From Phyllobacterium zundukense (GTDB lineage: Bacteria; Pseudomonadota; Alphaproteobacteria; Rhizobiales; Rhizobiaceae), in NCBI RefSeq assembly GCF_025452195.1, contig NZ_CP104973.1:3579001-3643000 (forward strand): 64,000 nucleotides of DNA, given 5' to 3'. Position 1 is the stretch's first letter. Each line of letters opens with the position of its first letter. The position numbers and the translations under genes are program-made. The notes below the pieces were generated by a model. The model ran no database searches, was not told the DNA's origin, and saw only the letters and a program-made list of their open reading frames with translations. This document shows, piece by piece, positions 1 to 9,281 of this stretch.

Positions 1-519
1 TTTTTGTACTGCCCTCGCGGACCAATCCGCGAACAGCAGGCACAATGCAACCATCAGCGCCGCAACGATCAAGCCGTAAGTGAGGCTGTTGGTAGCCGCG
101 ACGGCGAGCGAGCCGATGAAGGCAAAGTGCCAGAAGTTCCAAACATCGACGTTCAACGTGCGGGTAAGCCGCGTCAACAGCAGCGCTATATTGACCACAA
201 TGGCGATCGGGATGACCCACAGACCGACGGACGATCCAAAAGCGATCGCTGCGGCCGATGGCCAACCCACATCCACAATGTCGCGATGGATGCCGGTATT
301 GGTGACGATCGCCTTGGCGACATCACCAATCGACGTGAGCATCAGCCCGAGAACCAGATTGATACCGATGAAGGCAACGCCGATTGTGACGGCGGCCCGG
401 AACGCCCTGCCCGGTCTTGCCCCCAAAACCAGCGCAATGATGAAAATTACAATTGGCAAAAGGACAGTCGGTCCCATTGCGTCGACGGCGGCTTTCAAGC
501 CCGTCAAGATATTATCCAT
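1..519 (-). CDS. gatC: PTS galactitol-type permease, EIIC component (N-terminal 173 residues)
   Basis: The reading frame starts at ATG 519 with GGGGAGGA just upstream and stays open to the window edge, so the C-terminal part lies outside. The visible 173 residues begin MDNILTGLKAAVDAMGPTVL and hold several hydrophobic segments (about residues 14-32, 38-62, 90-115, 135-170). The motif with NTG-IHRDIVDVGWPSAAAIAFG and VWNFWHFAFIGS matches my memory of EIIC-GAT permeases, which move galactitol or a related polyol across the inner membrane with phosphorylation by EIIA/EIIB. Full-length family members are about 450 residues. Most rhizobia have only the regulatory nitrogen PTS, so a sugar EIIC is unusual; the EIIA/EIIB partners should lie to the left. 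Family call is from motif recognition, fairly sure. Confidence 0.72.
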   Translation of the reverse strand, partial: MDNILTGLKAAVDAMGPTVLLPIVIFIIALVLGARPGRAFRAAVTIGVAFIGINLVLGLMLTSIGDVAKAIVTNTGIHRDIVDVGWPSAAAIAFGSSVGLWVIPIAIVVNIALLLTRLTRTLNVDVWNFWHFAFIGSLAVAATNSLTYGLIVAALMVALCLLFADWSARAVQK

Positions 520-683
520 TCATTCCTCCCCCGCAGTCCTCCTCGACCGCACATCGCAGAACATTTGTATTCTGCAATGCATCAATGTGTACTCATATGC
601 AATTTGGTAAGTCAACGCATGACTTCCGCCAGGACACGGTTTGGCAAAATTCAGATCGCAAAGTTGCAGTTTTTCAACAAGTT
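520..683. promoter_or_regulatory. Intergenic leader of the PTS permease gene; no gene
   Basis: This stretch separates the PTS permease start from the recO stop. It contains the Shine-Dalgarno sequence for the permease (just above 523) and an AT-rich block at about 565-600 with imperfect dyads around TGCAATGCATCA and CATATGCAATT. These could be promoter or regulator-binding sequence for the PTS gene, but I see no recognisable consensus operator and no convincing terminator for recO. Confidence 0.3.
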
Positions 684-1451
684 TTAAAGGAGTTGGCTGG
701 TCTCGGACGAAGAAATCACCGAATTCGACAATGATCTGGCAACAGCATTCAGGAAGCCGTCGCGTGCTTCAGGCGGCTTTTGTGCTCTGGGTTCCCAGAC
801 ATGCCGGGTGAAGAAAAAACTGGTCAACCGGAACCCAGCGATGATCTCGGCAAGCGATGCAGCGCGCACGCTTGAATTGACCATGAACGGCGGCATGGCA
901 AGCAGCTTGTCTGCCCATGGCGCTCCGGCATCGCGCGAGACTGCGCGTCCGGATTTCGGCGATACATAGGTCAGGTTCTGATCCGAGCCCGTGGAGGCGC
1001 AGCGTTTCAGGTCCAGACCGAAACCCAGTTCCTCGAGCATCATCACTTCGAAACGTACAAGGAGTTCGCCGGCGATCAGTGTATCTTCGCAATGTTCGAG
1101 GATGATCGCCAGCGTTTCGAACAAATTCTGATGCGGATCGCGCTCGGGAAGCAACCGCAGATGCGCGGCCGCAAGTTGCAGCCCGTAAAGCGCCACCGGC
1201 TGCTCTATCAATCGCGCAGCAGAAAAGCTGACGGGCTCGACCTGCATCATGCCGAGATGTTCATCTATACGCGCCCGCCAGATGACGTCGACGCGATTAC
1301 CCGCCTGCAACAACGGCTGCATGCGACGAGAACGCCCGCCGCGTACCAGTCCCATGTGGCGGCCGTGTTCGCGCGTCATCAACTCAAGGATGGCACTGGT
1401 TTCCCCGTGTCGCCTTGTTCCAAGGATTATGCCCTCGTCATGCCATTCCAT
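684..1451 (-). CDS. recO: DNA repair protein RecO
   Basis: RecO anneals SSB-coated single strands and, with RecR, loads RecA during recombinational gap repair. The 255-residue product begins MEWHDEGIILGTRRHGET, the standard RecO OB-fold start, followed by the LELMTREHGRHMGLVRGGRS stretch. The C-terminal helical domain follows (EELGFGLDLKRCASTG, then VSRDAGAPWADKLL). Alphaproteobacterial RecO usually keeps a single Cys in this region rather than a full zinc finger, as here. It is the last gene of the rsh-to-recO series, 15 nt after era, and is probably cotranscribed. Length and ends fit the family. Confidence 0.95.
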   Translation of the reverse strand: MEWHDEGIILGTRRHGETSAILELMTREHGRHMGLVRGGRSRRMQPLLQAGNRVDVIWRARIDEHLGMMQVEPVSFSAARLIEQPVALYGLQLAAAHLRLLPERDPHQNLFETLAIILEHCEDTLIAGELLVRFEVMMLEELGFGLDLKRCASTGSDQNLTYVSPKSGRAVSRDAGAPWADKLLAMPPFMVNSSVRAASLAEIIAGFRLTSFFFTRHVWEPRAQKPPEARDGFLNAVARSLSNSVISSSETSQLL

Positions 1452-1466
1452 ATAACGAGACTGGCG

Positions 1467-2408
1467 CTATGAGTTTGGGAATTCAAGGCCCATTTCGCGG
1501 TAACGCTCGGGGTCATTGCCCCAGTTGTCACGAACCTTGACGAAAAGGAAGAGATGCACCTTCTGCTCGAGGATTTCCATCAATTCCTTGCGCGCGGCCT
1601 GGCCGATGGCTTTGATTGCTTGCCCCTCGTGTCCGAGAACAATTTTCTTCTGGCTGTCGCGCTCGACGTAGATCACCTGCTGAATGCGAACAGAGCCGTC
1701 TTTCTTTTCTTCCCAGCTCTCAGTTTCGATGTGTGAGGAATAGGGCAACTCGTTGTGCAGTCGCAGATAGAGCTTTTCGCGGGTGATTTCCGCTGCAAGC
1801 ATACGCATGGGCATGTCGGAAATCTGATCCTCCGGATAATACCACGGACCTTCCGGCAAATTGTCGGCAAGGTATTTCAACAGATCCTTGCACCCATAAC
1901 CCTTCAGCGCGGAAATCATGAAGGTCTTGTCGAAACTGACCATTTCATTGGCTTTTTGCGCCAGTTCCAGCAGCTTTGGCGCTTCGATACGATCCACCTT
2001 GTTAAGGACGAGGATCACCTTTCGCTTCTTCTCATGGAGACTGCCGAGTATCGCTTCGGCCTCTTCGTCGATCCCTTGCTCGACATCGATGAGTACCAGA
2101 ATGAGATCGGCGTCCTTGGCTCCACCCCAGGCAGTCGTGACCATTGCGCGGTCCAGACGGCGTTTCGGCTTGAAAATGCCCGGCGTATCGACCAGTACCA
2201 TCTGCGTCTGCTCGTGAATGACGATGCCGCGCACCAGCGCGCGCGTCGTCTGCACCTTATGGGTAACGATCGACACCTTGCTTCCAACGAGCTGGTTGAC
2301 CAGAGTTGACTTGCCGGCATTCGGCGCGCCAATCAAAGCGATAAAGCCCGAGCGGGTTGGAACATCGGGCTTTGCGTCGACTTCTGTTGTCTGTTCTTGT
2401 TCGGTCAT
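1467..2408 (-). CDS. era: GTPase Era
   Basis: Era is an essential GTPase that binds 16S rRNA 3' ends and aids 30S subunit assembly. The 313-residue protein has the G1 motif GAPNAGKS (residues 27-34), TTRA in switch I, DTPG (G3), NKVD (G4), and a C-terminal KH RNA-binding domain with the motif LGHEGQAIKAIGQAARKEL. The N-terminal extension of about 18 polar residues before SGFIALIG is common in Rhizobiales. Its ATG overlaps the rnc stop (ATGA-type coupling at 2408), so era and rnc are likely translationally coupled. Confidence 0.97.
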   Translation of the reverse strand: MTEQEQTTEVDAKPDVPTRSGFIALIGAPNAGKSTLVNQLVGSKVSIVTHKVQTTRALVRGIVIHEQTQMVLVDTPGIFKPKRRLDRAMVTTAWGGAKDADLILVLIDVEQGIDEEAEAILGSLHEKKRKVILVLNKVDRIEAPKLLELAQKANEMVSFDKTFMISALKGYGCKDLLKYLADNLPEGPWYYPEDQISDMPMRMLAAEITREKLYLRLHNELPYSSHIETESWEEKKDGSVRIQQVIYVERDSQKKIVLGHEGQAIKAIGQAARKELMEILEQKVHLFLFVKVRDNWGNDPERYREMGLEFPNS

Positions 2409-3118
2409 TATGGCTCTTCTTCCTGCGTCTTCTTACGAACGCCTTGACGATAAAGCAACGCAACTGCGGCTTCCTGTTCGGCAATGCGCTTCGAACGGCC
2501 CATGCCGGTCGCGGGATCGAAGCCTTTGACATCGACCTTCACCGTAAACTGTGGATCGTGATCGGGGCCTGTGCGGTCGACCACGCTGTAAATCGGCTGA
2601 GCGCCATTCTGCTGGTGCGCCCATTCCTGCAATTCCGTTTTCGGATCGCGCTGCGCCGAGTTGATTTCGCGCGAGCGGGCATCCCAATAGTGCTCGATAA
2701 AAGGTTGCGCCGCTTCCAGTCCGCCGTCCAAATAAATCGTGGCGATCAGCGATTCAACCACGTCGGCACGCAGGCTTTTGAGCCGTTTGTCGGCAAGGCC
2801 CTTCACATCGGAGCCAGTACGAATAAACTCGTGCAGACCGATCTCGTCAGCAACTGACGCACAGGTATCGGCATTGACGAGGGAATTCAGCCGCAACGAC
2901 AGTTCTCCTTCCGTCGCGGTTGGATAGGCCCGGAACAACAGTTCGGCGATCACCAAGCCAAGAACGCGATCGCCCAGGAACTCAAGGCGTTCATAGTCGG
3001 ACCCGGCTGACGGGCGTGCGCTTGCATGTGTCAGCGCACGCTCCAGACGACCTAGATCGCGAAAAGTGTGCCTGGTTTTTTCCTCCAGTCTGCGAACGGC
3101 GTCGGCGGACAGGCTCAT
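2408..3118 (-). CDS. rnc: Ribonuclease III
   Basis: RNase III cleaves double-stranded RNA, including rRNA precursors. The 236-residue protein carries the family signature ERLEFLGDRVL (residues 43-53) and the second acidic cluster ADVVESLIATIYLDGG in the endonuclease domain. A C-terminal double-stranded RNA-binding domain runs from about 155 to 228 (KTELQEWAHQQNGAQPIY through KRIAEQEAAVALLYRQG). It lies 7 nt after lepB and overlaps era by one base, the usual lepB-rnc-era order. Confidence 0.97.
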   Translation of the reverse strand: MSLSADAVRRLEEKTRHTFRDLGRLERALTHASARPSAGSDYERLEFLGDRVLGLVIAELLFRAYPTATEGELSLRLNSLVNADTCASVADEIGLHEFIRTGSDVKGLADKRLKSLRADVVESLIATIYLDGGLEAAQPFIEHYWDARSREINSAQRDPKTELQEWAHQQNGAQPIYSVVDRTGPDHDPQFTVKVDVKGFDPATGMGRSKRIAEQEAAVALLYRQGVRKKTQEEEP

Positions 3119-3125
3119 TGGATCA

Positions 3126-3923
3126 TCAATTATTCTGGACGGAGTTTGGAGTGCCGTTGACGCTATGCAGCAGGCGACCGAAGCGAACGTCCGAGGGCCA
3201 GCGCCAAATTTCTAACGGGCTTGCTTTGTCGGCGATCGAGAAGAAGATGAGGTTGGCGCGGCCAACGAAATTCTCAAGCGGAACATAGCCCACGTCAAAA
3301 CGGCTATCGCTCGAATTGTCCCGGTTGTCGCCCATCATGAAGTAGTTTCCTGCTGGAACGATAAACTCCCGCGTGTCGTCGCCGAGGCCATTCGGCGTCA
3401 GATCAAGCGTATCGTAGGTGACGCCGTTCGGCAGCGTTTCACGATAGACGTCGACGGGTCGGTTGACTTCGGTAACGTCGGGATTGTCGATCTGGCCAAC
3501 CTTCTCGCGCGGTACGGCCACATCATTGATGTAGAGTACACCACCGCGCATCTGGATTTTGTCACCCGGCAGTCCGATAACGCGCTTGATGAAATCCAAA
3601 GACGTGTCATTGGGCTTGCGGAAGACGGCGATATCACCACGTTTCGGCTCTCCGCTCCAGATGCGGCCCGAAAACAGATCGGGCGCAAAGGGAATCGAAT
3701 ATTTGGAATAACCGTAGGAGAATTTCGAGACGAACAGATAGTCGCCTTCAAGCAGGGTCGGCCTCATCGAGCCCGATGGGATGTTGAAGGGCTGAAACAG
3801 CAACGTCCGGATGACCAGTGCGAGCAGCAGCGCCTGCACGATGACGCTGATCGTCTCACCAAGACCACCAGAATTCTTCACAACAGCTTTGTCGCTCACG
3901 TGCCTCATATCTCCAAAAATCAA
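3126..3923 (-). CDS. lepB: Signal peptidase I
   Basis: LepB removes signal peptides from Sec/Tat-exported proteins at the periplasmic face of the inner membrane. A single transmembrane helix (about residues 25-43) precedes the catalytic serine in PSGSMRPTLLEGDYLFVSK (Ser52). The general base lysine is in FIKRVIGLPGDKI, and the late signature GDNRDNSSDSR is present. At 265 residues the length is normal. The start chosen is TTG at 3923, with AGAGGGGG about 5 nt upstream; ATG at 3908 is an alternative that removes five residues. It sits between acpS and rnc in the core series. Confidence 0.95.
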   Translation of the reverse strand: MIFGDMRHVSDKAVVKNSGGLGETISVIVQALLLALVIRTLLFQPFNIPSGSMRPTLLEGDYLFVSKFSYGYSKYSIPFAPDLFSGRIWSGEPKRGDIAVFRKPNDTSLDFIKRVIGLPGDKIQMRGGVLYINDVAVPREKVGQIDNPDVTEVNRPVDVYRETLPNGVTYDTLDLTPNGLGDDTREFIVPAGNYFMMGDNRDNSSDSRFDVGYVPLENFVGRANLIFFSIADKASPLEIWRWPSDVRFGRLLHSVNGTPNSVQNN

Positions 3924-3986
3924 TGTGCCCCCTCTTAACCGCTGAACGCGCGGGGGGCAATGCCGCTCAATGCTGTTTGATTAAGG

Positions 3987-4391
3987 CTATTCTTCGATTC
4001 TCTGCGCCTCGATAATCACAAATGCTTGTGCAAGGGGAAAATCATCGGTGATGGTCAAATGAATTCGTGCGGAACAGCCGGCAGGAGTTATTGCCGAGAG
4101 CCGTTGCGCCGCTCCATTTGTGAGTTGCATGGTGGGTGCACCGCTGGGCAGGTTGACGACGCCCATGTCGCGCCAGAACACACCGCGTGACAGACCTGTG
4201 CCGAGAGCCTTGGCGCAGGCCTCCTTCGCGGCAAAACGCTTGGCATAGGACGCGGCACGCTCTTTGCGGCGGTCAGACTTGGCTTGTTCGACCGGGGTAT
4301 ATACCCGCTCGACAAAACGGCGACCGTGGCGTTCAAGCGTCTTTTCAATACGCCTGATATCGATCAAATCGCTGCCGATTCCAATGATCAT
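3987..4391 (-). CDS. acpS: Holo-[acyl-carrier-protein] synthase
   Basis: AcpS transfers 4'-phosphopantetheine from CoA to the serine of acyl carrier protein. The 134-residue protein starts [16 protein letters not shown], with the metal-binding Asp in the GSDLIDI motif, and contains [16 protein letters not shown] with the second metal-binding Glu. Both are hallmarks of the AcpS family and the length is standard. Its ATG overlaps the stop of the upstream DUF2062 gene (4388-4391), which indicates translational coupling. A 63-nt gap separates it from lepB. Confidence 0.96.
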   Translation of the reverse strand: MIIGIGSDLIDIRRIEKTLERHGRRFVERVYTPVEQAKSDRRKERAASYAKRFAAKEACAKALGTGLSRGVFWRDMGVVNLPSGAPTMQLTNGAAQRLSAITPAGCSARIHLTITDDFPLAQAFVIIEAQRIEE

Positions 4392-4951
4392 GTCGGCTCG
4401 ATTGCCTTCTCAAGTCTGAACGAGGCCTTTTGCCGCCGATGCTGGAAGCTAGCCACTGTCCAGCGCACAGGAAAATAGATGAGAAGCGCTGCGATGAGAC
4501 CGAGCGGAACGGCTCCGATCAGCATGGGCTTGATCAGCGGTTGCCACAGAACGAGAAAATCCAGATGCCTGAGCATAGATCCGAGATGCGGCGGCAAGGG
4601 TTCTCCACTCAAGCTGCCGCTCAAGACAAAGCGGCCGACCTCCAGCGTTGCGGCCCAGATGAAAGGCAGTATCAGAGGATTGCCCAGAGTTGTCCCGATA
4701 ACTGCCGCGGCGACGTTGCCTCCGATCAACCAGGCTATGGTCAGGGCAACAGCAATATGGATGCCGAGAAGCGGAATGAATGCGGCGAAAATTCCACATG
4801 CAAATCCCGCCGCGATCGCGTGGGGAGACGCTCTCAGTCTCAGCACACGTTTGCCGAAATAGCGTAAAGACCGACCGACGGAACGGCGAGGCCAAAGCGC
4901 CACGCGCAGCCGTTCCCGCAGGCAAGGTTCTTTACGCCTCTTGAAAAGCAT
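4388..4951 (-). CDS. DUF2062 membrane protein
   Basis: A 187-residue inner-membrane protein of the DUF2062 family. A basic N terminus ([21 protein letters not shown]) is followed by the family motif [20 protein letters not shown], then [23 protein letters not shown] and a C-terminal hydrophobic helix near 155-175. The family has no established biochemical function. In Rhizobiales it regularly sits between pyrE and acpS, as here, and it overlaps acpS by 4 nt. The context suggests constitutive co-expression with envelope and lipid housekeeping genes rather than a specific function. Confidence 0.88.
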   Translation of the reverse strand: MLFKRRKEPCLRERLRVALWPRRSVGRSLRYFGKRVLRLRASPHAIAAGFACGIFAAFIPLLGIHIAVALTIAWLIGGNVAAAVIGTTLGNPLILPFIWAATLEVGRFVLSGSLSGEPLPPHLGSMLRHLDFLVLWQPLIKPMLIGAVPLGLIAALLIYFPVRWTVASFQHRRQKASFRLEKAIEPT

Positions 4952-5027
4952 TTCTATTCAAGTCCTTCTGCACCAAAGCAACGTATACTTTGAATGTGTC
5001 AAATGCGCTTTGGTTCATTTAGTTCAT

Positions 5028-5606
5028 TCAGATGTTGCGACTACCGGGCTTAACAGGCGGAATTGCGGCAAGTTCAGGCGGAAGGTCGTCAGCAGGATAG
5101 GCCGGCACTTCATATTCTGCCAGCGCTATCAACGGCACTCCAACATCACTTTTTCCAGCAGACCGGTCGATGATACACGCTGCTGCCAGCACATTCGCGC
5201 CCAATTCCTGCAGGCAGGTGACTGTTTCACGAATGGAAAGCCCTGTCGTCACGATATCTTCAACAATGACGACACGCGCACCCTTGGCAATGTCAAAGCG
5301 ACGAAGCTTGAAAACACCATTTTCACGCTCGACCCAGATCGCCGGAACGCCCAGATGCCGTGATGTCTCGTAGGCCGGAATGATACCACCGATGGCGGGA
5401 CCAACCACATAATCAATCTGGCCGAGTCCGGCGACGTTAATTTTTTCCGCGAGGCCGCGGCAGACACGCTCGGTCTTGTCAGCATGCATGAAGACGCGGG
5501 CTTTCTGCAAGAAGATCGGGCTGCGCAAACCTGATGTCAGGATGAAATGGCCTTCCAAGACCGCCCCCGCCTCGCGAAACACTTCCAGAACCTCGTTTGT
5601 ATTCAT
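5028..5606 (-). CDS. pyrE: Orotate phosphoribosyltransferase
   Basis: PyrE converts orotate and PRPP to orotidine 5'-phosphate in pyrimidine synthesis. The 192-residue product contains the PRPP-binding motif [18 protein letters not shown] (about residues 112-129), the substrate-binding region [16 protein letters not shown] and the [17 protein letters not shown] segment near the N terminus. This is the short form common in alphaproteobacteria. It begins 9 nt after the rsh stop, so it is probably cotranscribed with rsh. Confidence 0.95.
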   Translation of the reverse strand: MNTNEVLEVFREAGAVLEGHFILTSGLRSPIFLQKARVFMHADKTERVCRGLAEKINVAGLGQIDYVVGPAIGGIIPAYETSRHLGVPAIWVERENGVFKLRRFDIAKGARVVIVEDIVTTGLSIRETVTCLQELGANVLAAACIIDRSAGKSDVGVPLIALAEYEVPAYPADDLPPELAAIPPVKPGSRNI

Positions 5607-5615
5607 TCCGCCTCT

Positions 5616-7835
5616 CTATCCGCTAACGCGCTGCGCATCGCTGACGCATTTGCTCTCTTTAAGTTTTGTCAATATCCGATTGAGATGTTTGAGATTCCAC
5701 ACTTCCAGATCAACGATCATTTGTGTGAAATCCGGGGCTGTACGGACCATTGAAAGATTGTGAATGTTTGTCTCGTTCTCAGCAATGATCTGCGCAATTT
5801 CCGCTAACGATCCCGGGGCATTGATCGCCGAAATGTTGATGCGAGCCGGGAAACGATCGCGGCGGCTCTCATCTATATCCCATCGAACATCGATCCAGCG
5901 CTCCGGCTGATCGTCATAGGCCATCAACGCCGAGGACTGGATCGGATAGATTGTCATTCCTGCGCCCGGTTGAAGAATGCCGACGATCCGATCGCCTGGA
6001 ACCGCACCTTCAGGCGAGAAGTGCACAGGCATATCCGGGCTAGCGCCACGGATCGGCAGGGCGTTCGGTCCACCCGGTTCCAGACCAGCAGCCTCGGCAC
6101 CTTCCGGCATTTTGAAGATCATCCCGGAAGTGTTGCGGAAATTCACCCAGCCCTCCTCGCGGTCGGGCGCGCTCGGCTTCGGCTTGGCGTCCTGATACTC
6201 CGGATAGACCGCCTTCATCACGTCGGATGATGGCAATTCACCGCGCCCGACTGCAGCCAGAACATCATCGATCTCCTTGCGCGCCAGACGAGGCAGGCCC
6301 TTTTTCAATTCGTCGCGCGAATAGACCTTCCCTGCCCGCTCGAACGCCCTCTCAAGTATCTGCATGCCGAGGCCGGAATATTGCTTGCGCACAGCCAGCC
6401 GCGTGGCGCGGCGAATGGCAGCGCGCGCCTTGCCTGTGACAACGATCGATTCCCAGGCGGCAGGCGGTGTTTGTGCCTTGGAGCGGATGATCTCCACTTC
6501 GTCGCCGTTATGCAGAACGGTCATCAGCGGCATGATGCGGCCATTGACCTTGGCGCCCACGCAGCTGTCACCGATATTCGTGTGCACAGCGTAAGCGAAA
6601 TCAATGGGAGTAGCGCCGCGCGGCAGTGCAATCAGGCGGCCCTTCGGCGTGAAGCAGAAGACCTGATCCTGAAACAATTCGAGCTTCGTATGCTCAAGAA
6701 ACTCTTCTGGATTGTCGCCCTCCGCCAGCGCCTCGATAGTCTGGCGCAACCATGCATAGGCATTGGTTTCTGTCGAAATGACGTGGGGATTCTGTGCACT
6801 GCCGCGATCCTTGTAGATCGAATGCGCCGCGACGCCATATTCGGCGATGTCGTTCATCTCGCGGGTGCGGATCTGCAGTTCGACGCGCTGGCGGGATGGA
6901 CCAACGATGGTCGTATGAATTGAACGGTAATCGTTCTGCTTCGGTGTCGAAATGTAGTCCTTGAACCGGCCCGGAACCATCGACCAGGTCGTGTGAATGA
7001 TACCGAGGGCGTTGTAGCAATCGGCAACCGTATCGACGACGACCCGAAACCCGAAAATGTCCGATAGCTGCTCGAAGGAAAGGCCCTTGCTCTCCATCTT
7101 GCGGAACACCGACCATGCTTTCTTCTGCCGGCTTTTGACGCTGGCCTTGACGCCGTGTTTTTCGAACAGGCTGGAAAGATCGGTTTCGATCTGCTTCAGC
7201 GTCGCCTTGTTCTTCTCCATTAACTCGGCAAGCCGATTTGTGACGGCGTTGAAGGCCTCAGGGTTGATGTAGCGGAATGCGAGCTGCTCCAGCTCCTCGC
7301 GCATGTCCTGCATACCCATGCGGCCAGCCAGCGGCGCATAGATATCCATCGTCTCCTCTGAGATGCGCAGGCGCTTGTCTTCGGGAACGTGATGAAGTGT
7401 GCGCATATTGTGCAGGCGGTCGGCGAGCTTGACGAGCAAGACGCGCACATCATCAGAGATCGCCAACAGCAATTTACGCAGATTTTCAGCCTGAACGGCC
7501 TTTTTCGAGACAAGATCCAGCTTCTTCAGCTTGGTCAGCCCCTCGACAAGCTTGCCTATATCCGGGCCGAATAACGTGTCGATTTCCTGTCGTGTCGCTG
7601 AGGTATCCTCGATAGTGTCATGCAGCAAGGCGATGGCGATTGTCGCTTCGTCGAGGTGCATGTCTGTCAGGATGGCAGCGACTTCCAGCGGATGGGAAAA
7701 ATACGGATCGCCCGATGCGCGTTTCTGGTGACCATGCTTCTGCATGGCATAAACATAGGCCTTGTTAAGCAACGCCTCGTTGACGTCAGGCTTGTAACGC
7801 TGCACACGCTCGACAAGCTCATACTGACGCATCAT
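5616..7835 (-). CDS. rsh: Bifunctional (p)ppGpp synthetase/hydrolase, RelA/SpoT homologue
   Basis: The single long RSH enzyme of Rhizobiales makes and degrades (p)ppGpp in the stringent response. The 739-residue protein has an intact HD hydrolase motif HDTIEDT (H72, D73, E77, D78), so hydrolase activity is expected. The synthetase domain contains GRFKDYISTPKQNDYRSIHTT (split here as GRFKDYI and PKQNDYRSIHTT). A TGS domain follows (VFCFTPKGRLIALPRGATPIDFAYAVHT), then a linker and a C-terminal ACT domain from about 665. It is the first gene of the rsh-to-recO series and lies downstream of rpoZ, as spoT does in many proteobacteria. Confidence 0.96.
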   Translation of the reverse strand: MMRQYELVERVQRYKPDVNEALLNKAYVYAMQKHGHQKRASGDPYFSHPLEVAAILTDMHLDEATIAIALLHDTIEDTSATRQEIDTLFGPDIGKLVEGLTKLKKLDLVSKKAVQAENLRKLLLAISDDVRVLLVKLADRLHNMRTLHHVPEDKRLRISEETMDIYAPLAGRMGMQDMREELEQLAFRYINPEAFNAVTNRLAELMEKNKATLKQIETDLSSLFEKHGVKASVKSRQKKAWSVFRKMESKGLSFEQLSDIFGFRVVVDTVADCYNALGIIHTTWSMVPGRFKDYISTPKQNDYRSIHTTIVGPSRQRVELQIRTREMNDIAEYGVAAHSIYKDRGSAQNPHVISTETNAYAWLRQTIEALAEGDNPEEFLEHTKLELFQDQVFCFTPKGRLIALPRGATPIDFAYAVHTNIGDSCVGAKVNGRIMPLMTVLHNGDEVEIIRSKAQTPPAAWESIVVTGKARAAIRRATRLAVRKQYSGLGMQILERAFERAGKVYSRDELKKGLPRLARKEIDDVLAAVGRGELPSSDVMKAVYPEYQDAKPKPSAPDREEGWVNFRNTSGMIFKMPEGAEAAGLEPGGPNALPIRGASPDMPVHFSPEGAVPGDRIVGILQPGAGMTIYPIQSSALMAYDDQPERWIDVRWDIDESRRDRFPARINISAINAPGSLAEIAQIIAENETNIHNLSMVRTAPDFTQMIVDLEVWNLKHLNRILTKLKESKCVSDAQRVSG

Positions 7836-7925
7836 GGATGGGGGTCTCCGGAGTTACACACAAACAGAATTTGGTCGAAGATAGAATTGTTATGCCGCCT
7901 ATATGGTAATTGCGTTACCAACACG

Positions 7926-7958
7926 CAAAAATAATGCGCCGCAGAGACTGCGACGCAT
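7926..7958 (-). terminator. Rho-independent terminator of rpoZ
   Basis: Reading the minus strand, GATGCGTCGCAG and CTGCGGCGCATT form an 11-bp stem with one mismatch (7934-7958) and a 3-nt loop. It is followed by ATTTTT. It stands 38 nt beyond the rpoZ stop, so rpoZ is probably transcribed separately from rsh. Confidence 0.7.
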
Positions 7959-7995
7959 CAAAAAGAGATTTGATGTAGAGACGTTTAACAGTCTC

Positions 7996-8394
7996 TTAGT
8001 AGTCGTCGCTCTTCTCGGGGGCTACCAGCCCTTCGATACCGGCCAACAATTCTTCTTCCGACATCGAATCGAAGGAAACATTGTCGTCAGCATCGGTCTC
8101 GACAGTCTCTGTCACATCGCTGTCTGCAGTAACCTGCGGCACAGCGGCTGCTTCGGGCTCATCGACTTCCACATGCTTCTGCAGCGAATGAATGAGATCT
8201 TCCTTCAGGTCACCGGGCGAAAGCGTTTCTTCTGCGATTTCGCGCAGGGCAACGACCGGGTTCTTATCATTATCGCGATCGATGGTAATCGATGCACCTT
8301 GCGAAATCAGGCGCGCGCGGTGACTAGCCAGCAGAACCAGCTCAAAACGGTTCTCAACCTTGTCAACGCAATCTTCAACAGTGACACGGGCCAT
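7996..8394 (-). CDS. rpoZ: RNA polymerase omega subunit
   Basis: Omega helps assemble RNA polymerase by binding beta'. The 132-residue protein begins [20 protein letters not shown], the invariant omega start, followed by [12 protein letters not shown] and [21 protein letters not shown]. The C-terminal half is an acidic extension ([21 protein letters not shown] onward) that is longer than in enterobacteria but common in Rhizobiales. It lies upstream of rsh, the standard rpoZ-spoT neighbourhood. Confidence 0.96.
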   Translation of the reverse strand: MARVTVEDCVDKVENRFELVLLASHRARLISQGASITIDRDNDKNPVVALREIAEETLSPGDLKEDLIHSLQKHVEVDEPEAAAVPQVTADSDVTETVETDADDNVSFDSMSEEELLAGIEGLVAPEKSDDY

Positions 8395-8693
8395 AAACTG
8401 CCCCTTTCATTTTTAACTGAATTAGCGGATTAATGGGGACATAACGTGCTTGCACGCAAAAAACAAGCAAAAGCGCCGAAAGTTCGCGCTACACGGAACG
8501 AATACCGTATGGTACCTCACCGAATGTTGAGCACTTATGTCCAAAAACATATACAAATCTTCAATCGAGGTCTTGGCTTTTGGCGCAACCCGACGTAATT
8601 AAATATTCAACTTTCGTATAAGATCAGATCGGGCTTTGTTATTCTCCAGCTGATTTGAAATTGAAGCTCAGATTTTTGAAATGGAACGTTATT
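8395..8693. promoter_or_regulatory. Divergent intergenic region rpoZ / NYN gene
   Basis: This 299-nt region should hold the promoters of rpoZ (minus) and the NYN-domain gene (plus). It is AT-rich compared with its neighbours, notably at 8520-8660. No coding frame with a ribosome binding site, hairpin terminator or known RNA was recognised. Confidence 0.35.
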
Positions 8694-9269
8694 ATGTTTG
8701 ATCCCCGCGAAAAGATCGTCCTGTTTATCGATGGTGCAAATCTCTACGCAGCGTCCAAGGTACTCGGATTTGATATAGATTACCGCAAACTGCTCTCAGC
8801 TTTCCAGAAACGCGGCTATCTGTTGCGTGCGTATTATTACACCGCACTGGTCGAAGACCAAGAGTATTCTTCAATTCGGCCGCTGATCGACTGGCTCGAC
8901 TACAATGGTTATAAGGTCGTGACCAAGCCTGCAAAAGAATTCACGGATTCTGCAGGCCGCCGCAAGATCAAGGGCAATATGGATATCGAGCTTGCTGTCG
9001 ATGCCATGCAACTCACTGATACGGTTGATCATTTCGTTATCTTTTCCGGCGACGGCGATTTCCGCTCACTGGTCGAGGCACTGCAGCGCAAAGGCCGCAA
9101 GGTCAGCGTCGTTTCGACGCTATCGACGCAGCCGCCGATGATTTCGGACGAGTTGCGCCGCCAGGCCGATCATTTCATCGATCTGACATCGCTCCGGGCC
9201 GAGATCGGCCGTGAGCCATCCGAACGGGCGCCGAGGCCGCGGATCGAAGAAGAACAGGTCGATTATTGA
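8694..9269 (+). CDS. NYN-domain (LabA/DUF88-type, PIN-like) putative RNase
   Basis: A 191-residue NYN-domain protein. NYN domains share the PIN/FLAP nuclease fold and are thought to act on RNA. Conserved acidic positions are visible in VLFIDGANLYAASK (near residue 10), KGNMDIELAVDAMQL (near 100) and FVIFSGDGDFRSLVEAL (near 125), followed by the KGRKVSVVS strand typical of the LabA-like subgroup. The ATG at 8694 is chosen because MFDPREKIVLFIDGANLY is the family's usual beginning; an upstream TTG would add 13 unlike residues. It is followed in the same frame, 12 nt after its stop, by a uracil-DNA glycosylase gene. Confidence 0.88.
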   Translation: MFDPREKIVLFIDGANLYAASKVLGFDIDYRKLLSAFQKRGYLLRAYYYTALVEDQEYSSIRPLIDWLDYNGYKVVTKPAKEFTDSAGRRKIKGNMDIELAVDAMQLTDTVDHFVIFSGDGDFRSLVEALQRKGRKVSVVSTLSTQPPMISDELRRQADHFIDLTSLRAEIGREPSERAPRPRIEEEQVDY

Positions 9270-9281
9270 TCGCGACGGGTT

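Noticed and set aside
4..687. Long plus-strand open frame over the left edge
   Set aside because: It is antisense to the PTS permease frame, which has a signal-like start, ribosome binding site and membrane segments; the plus frame has no family match.
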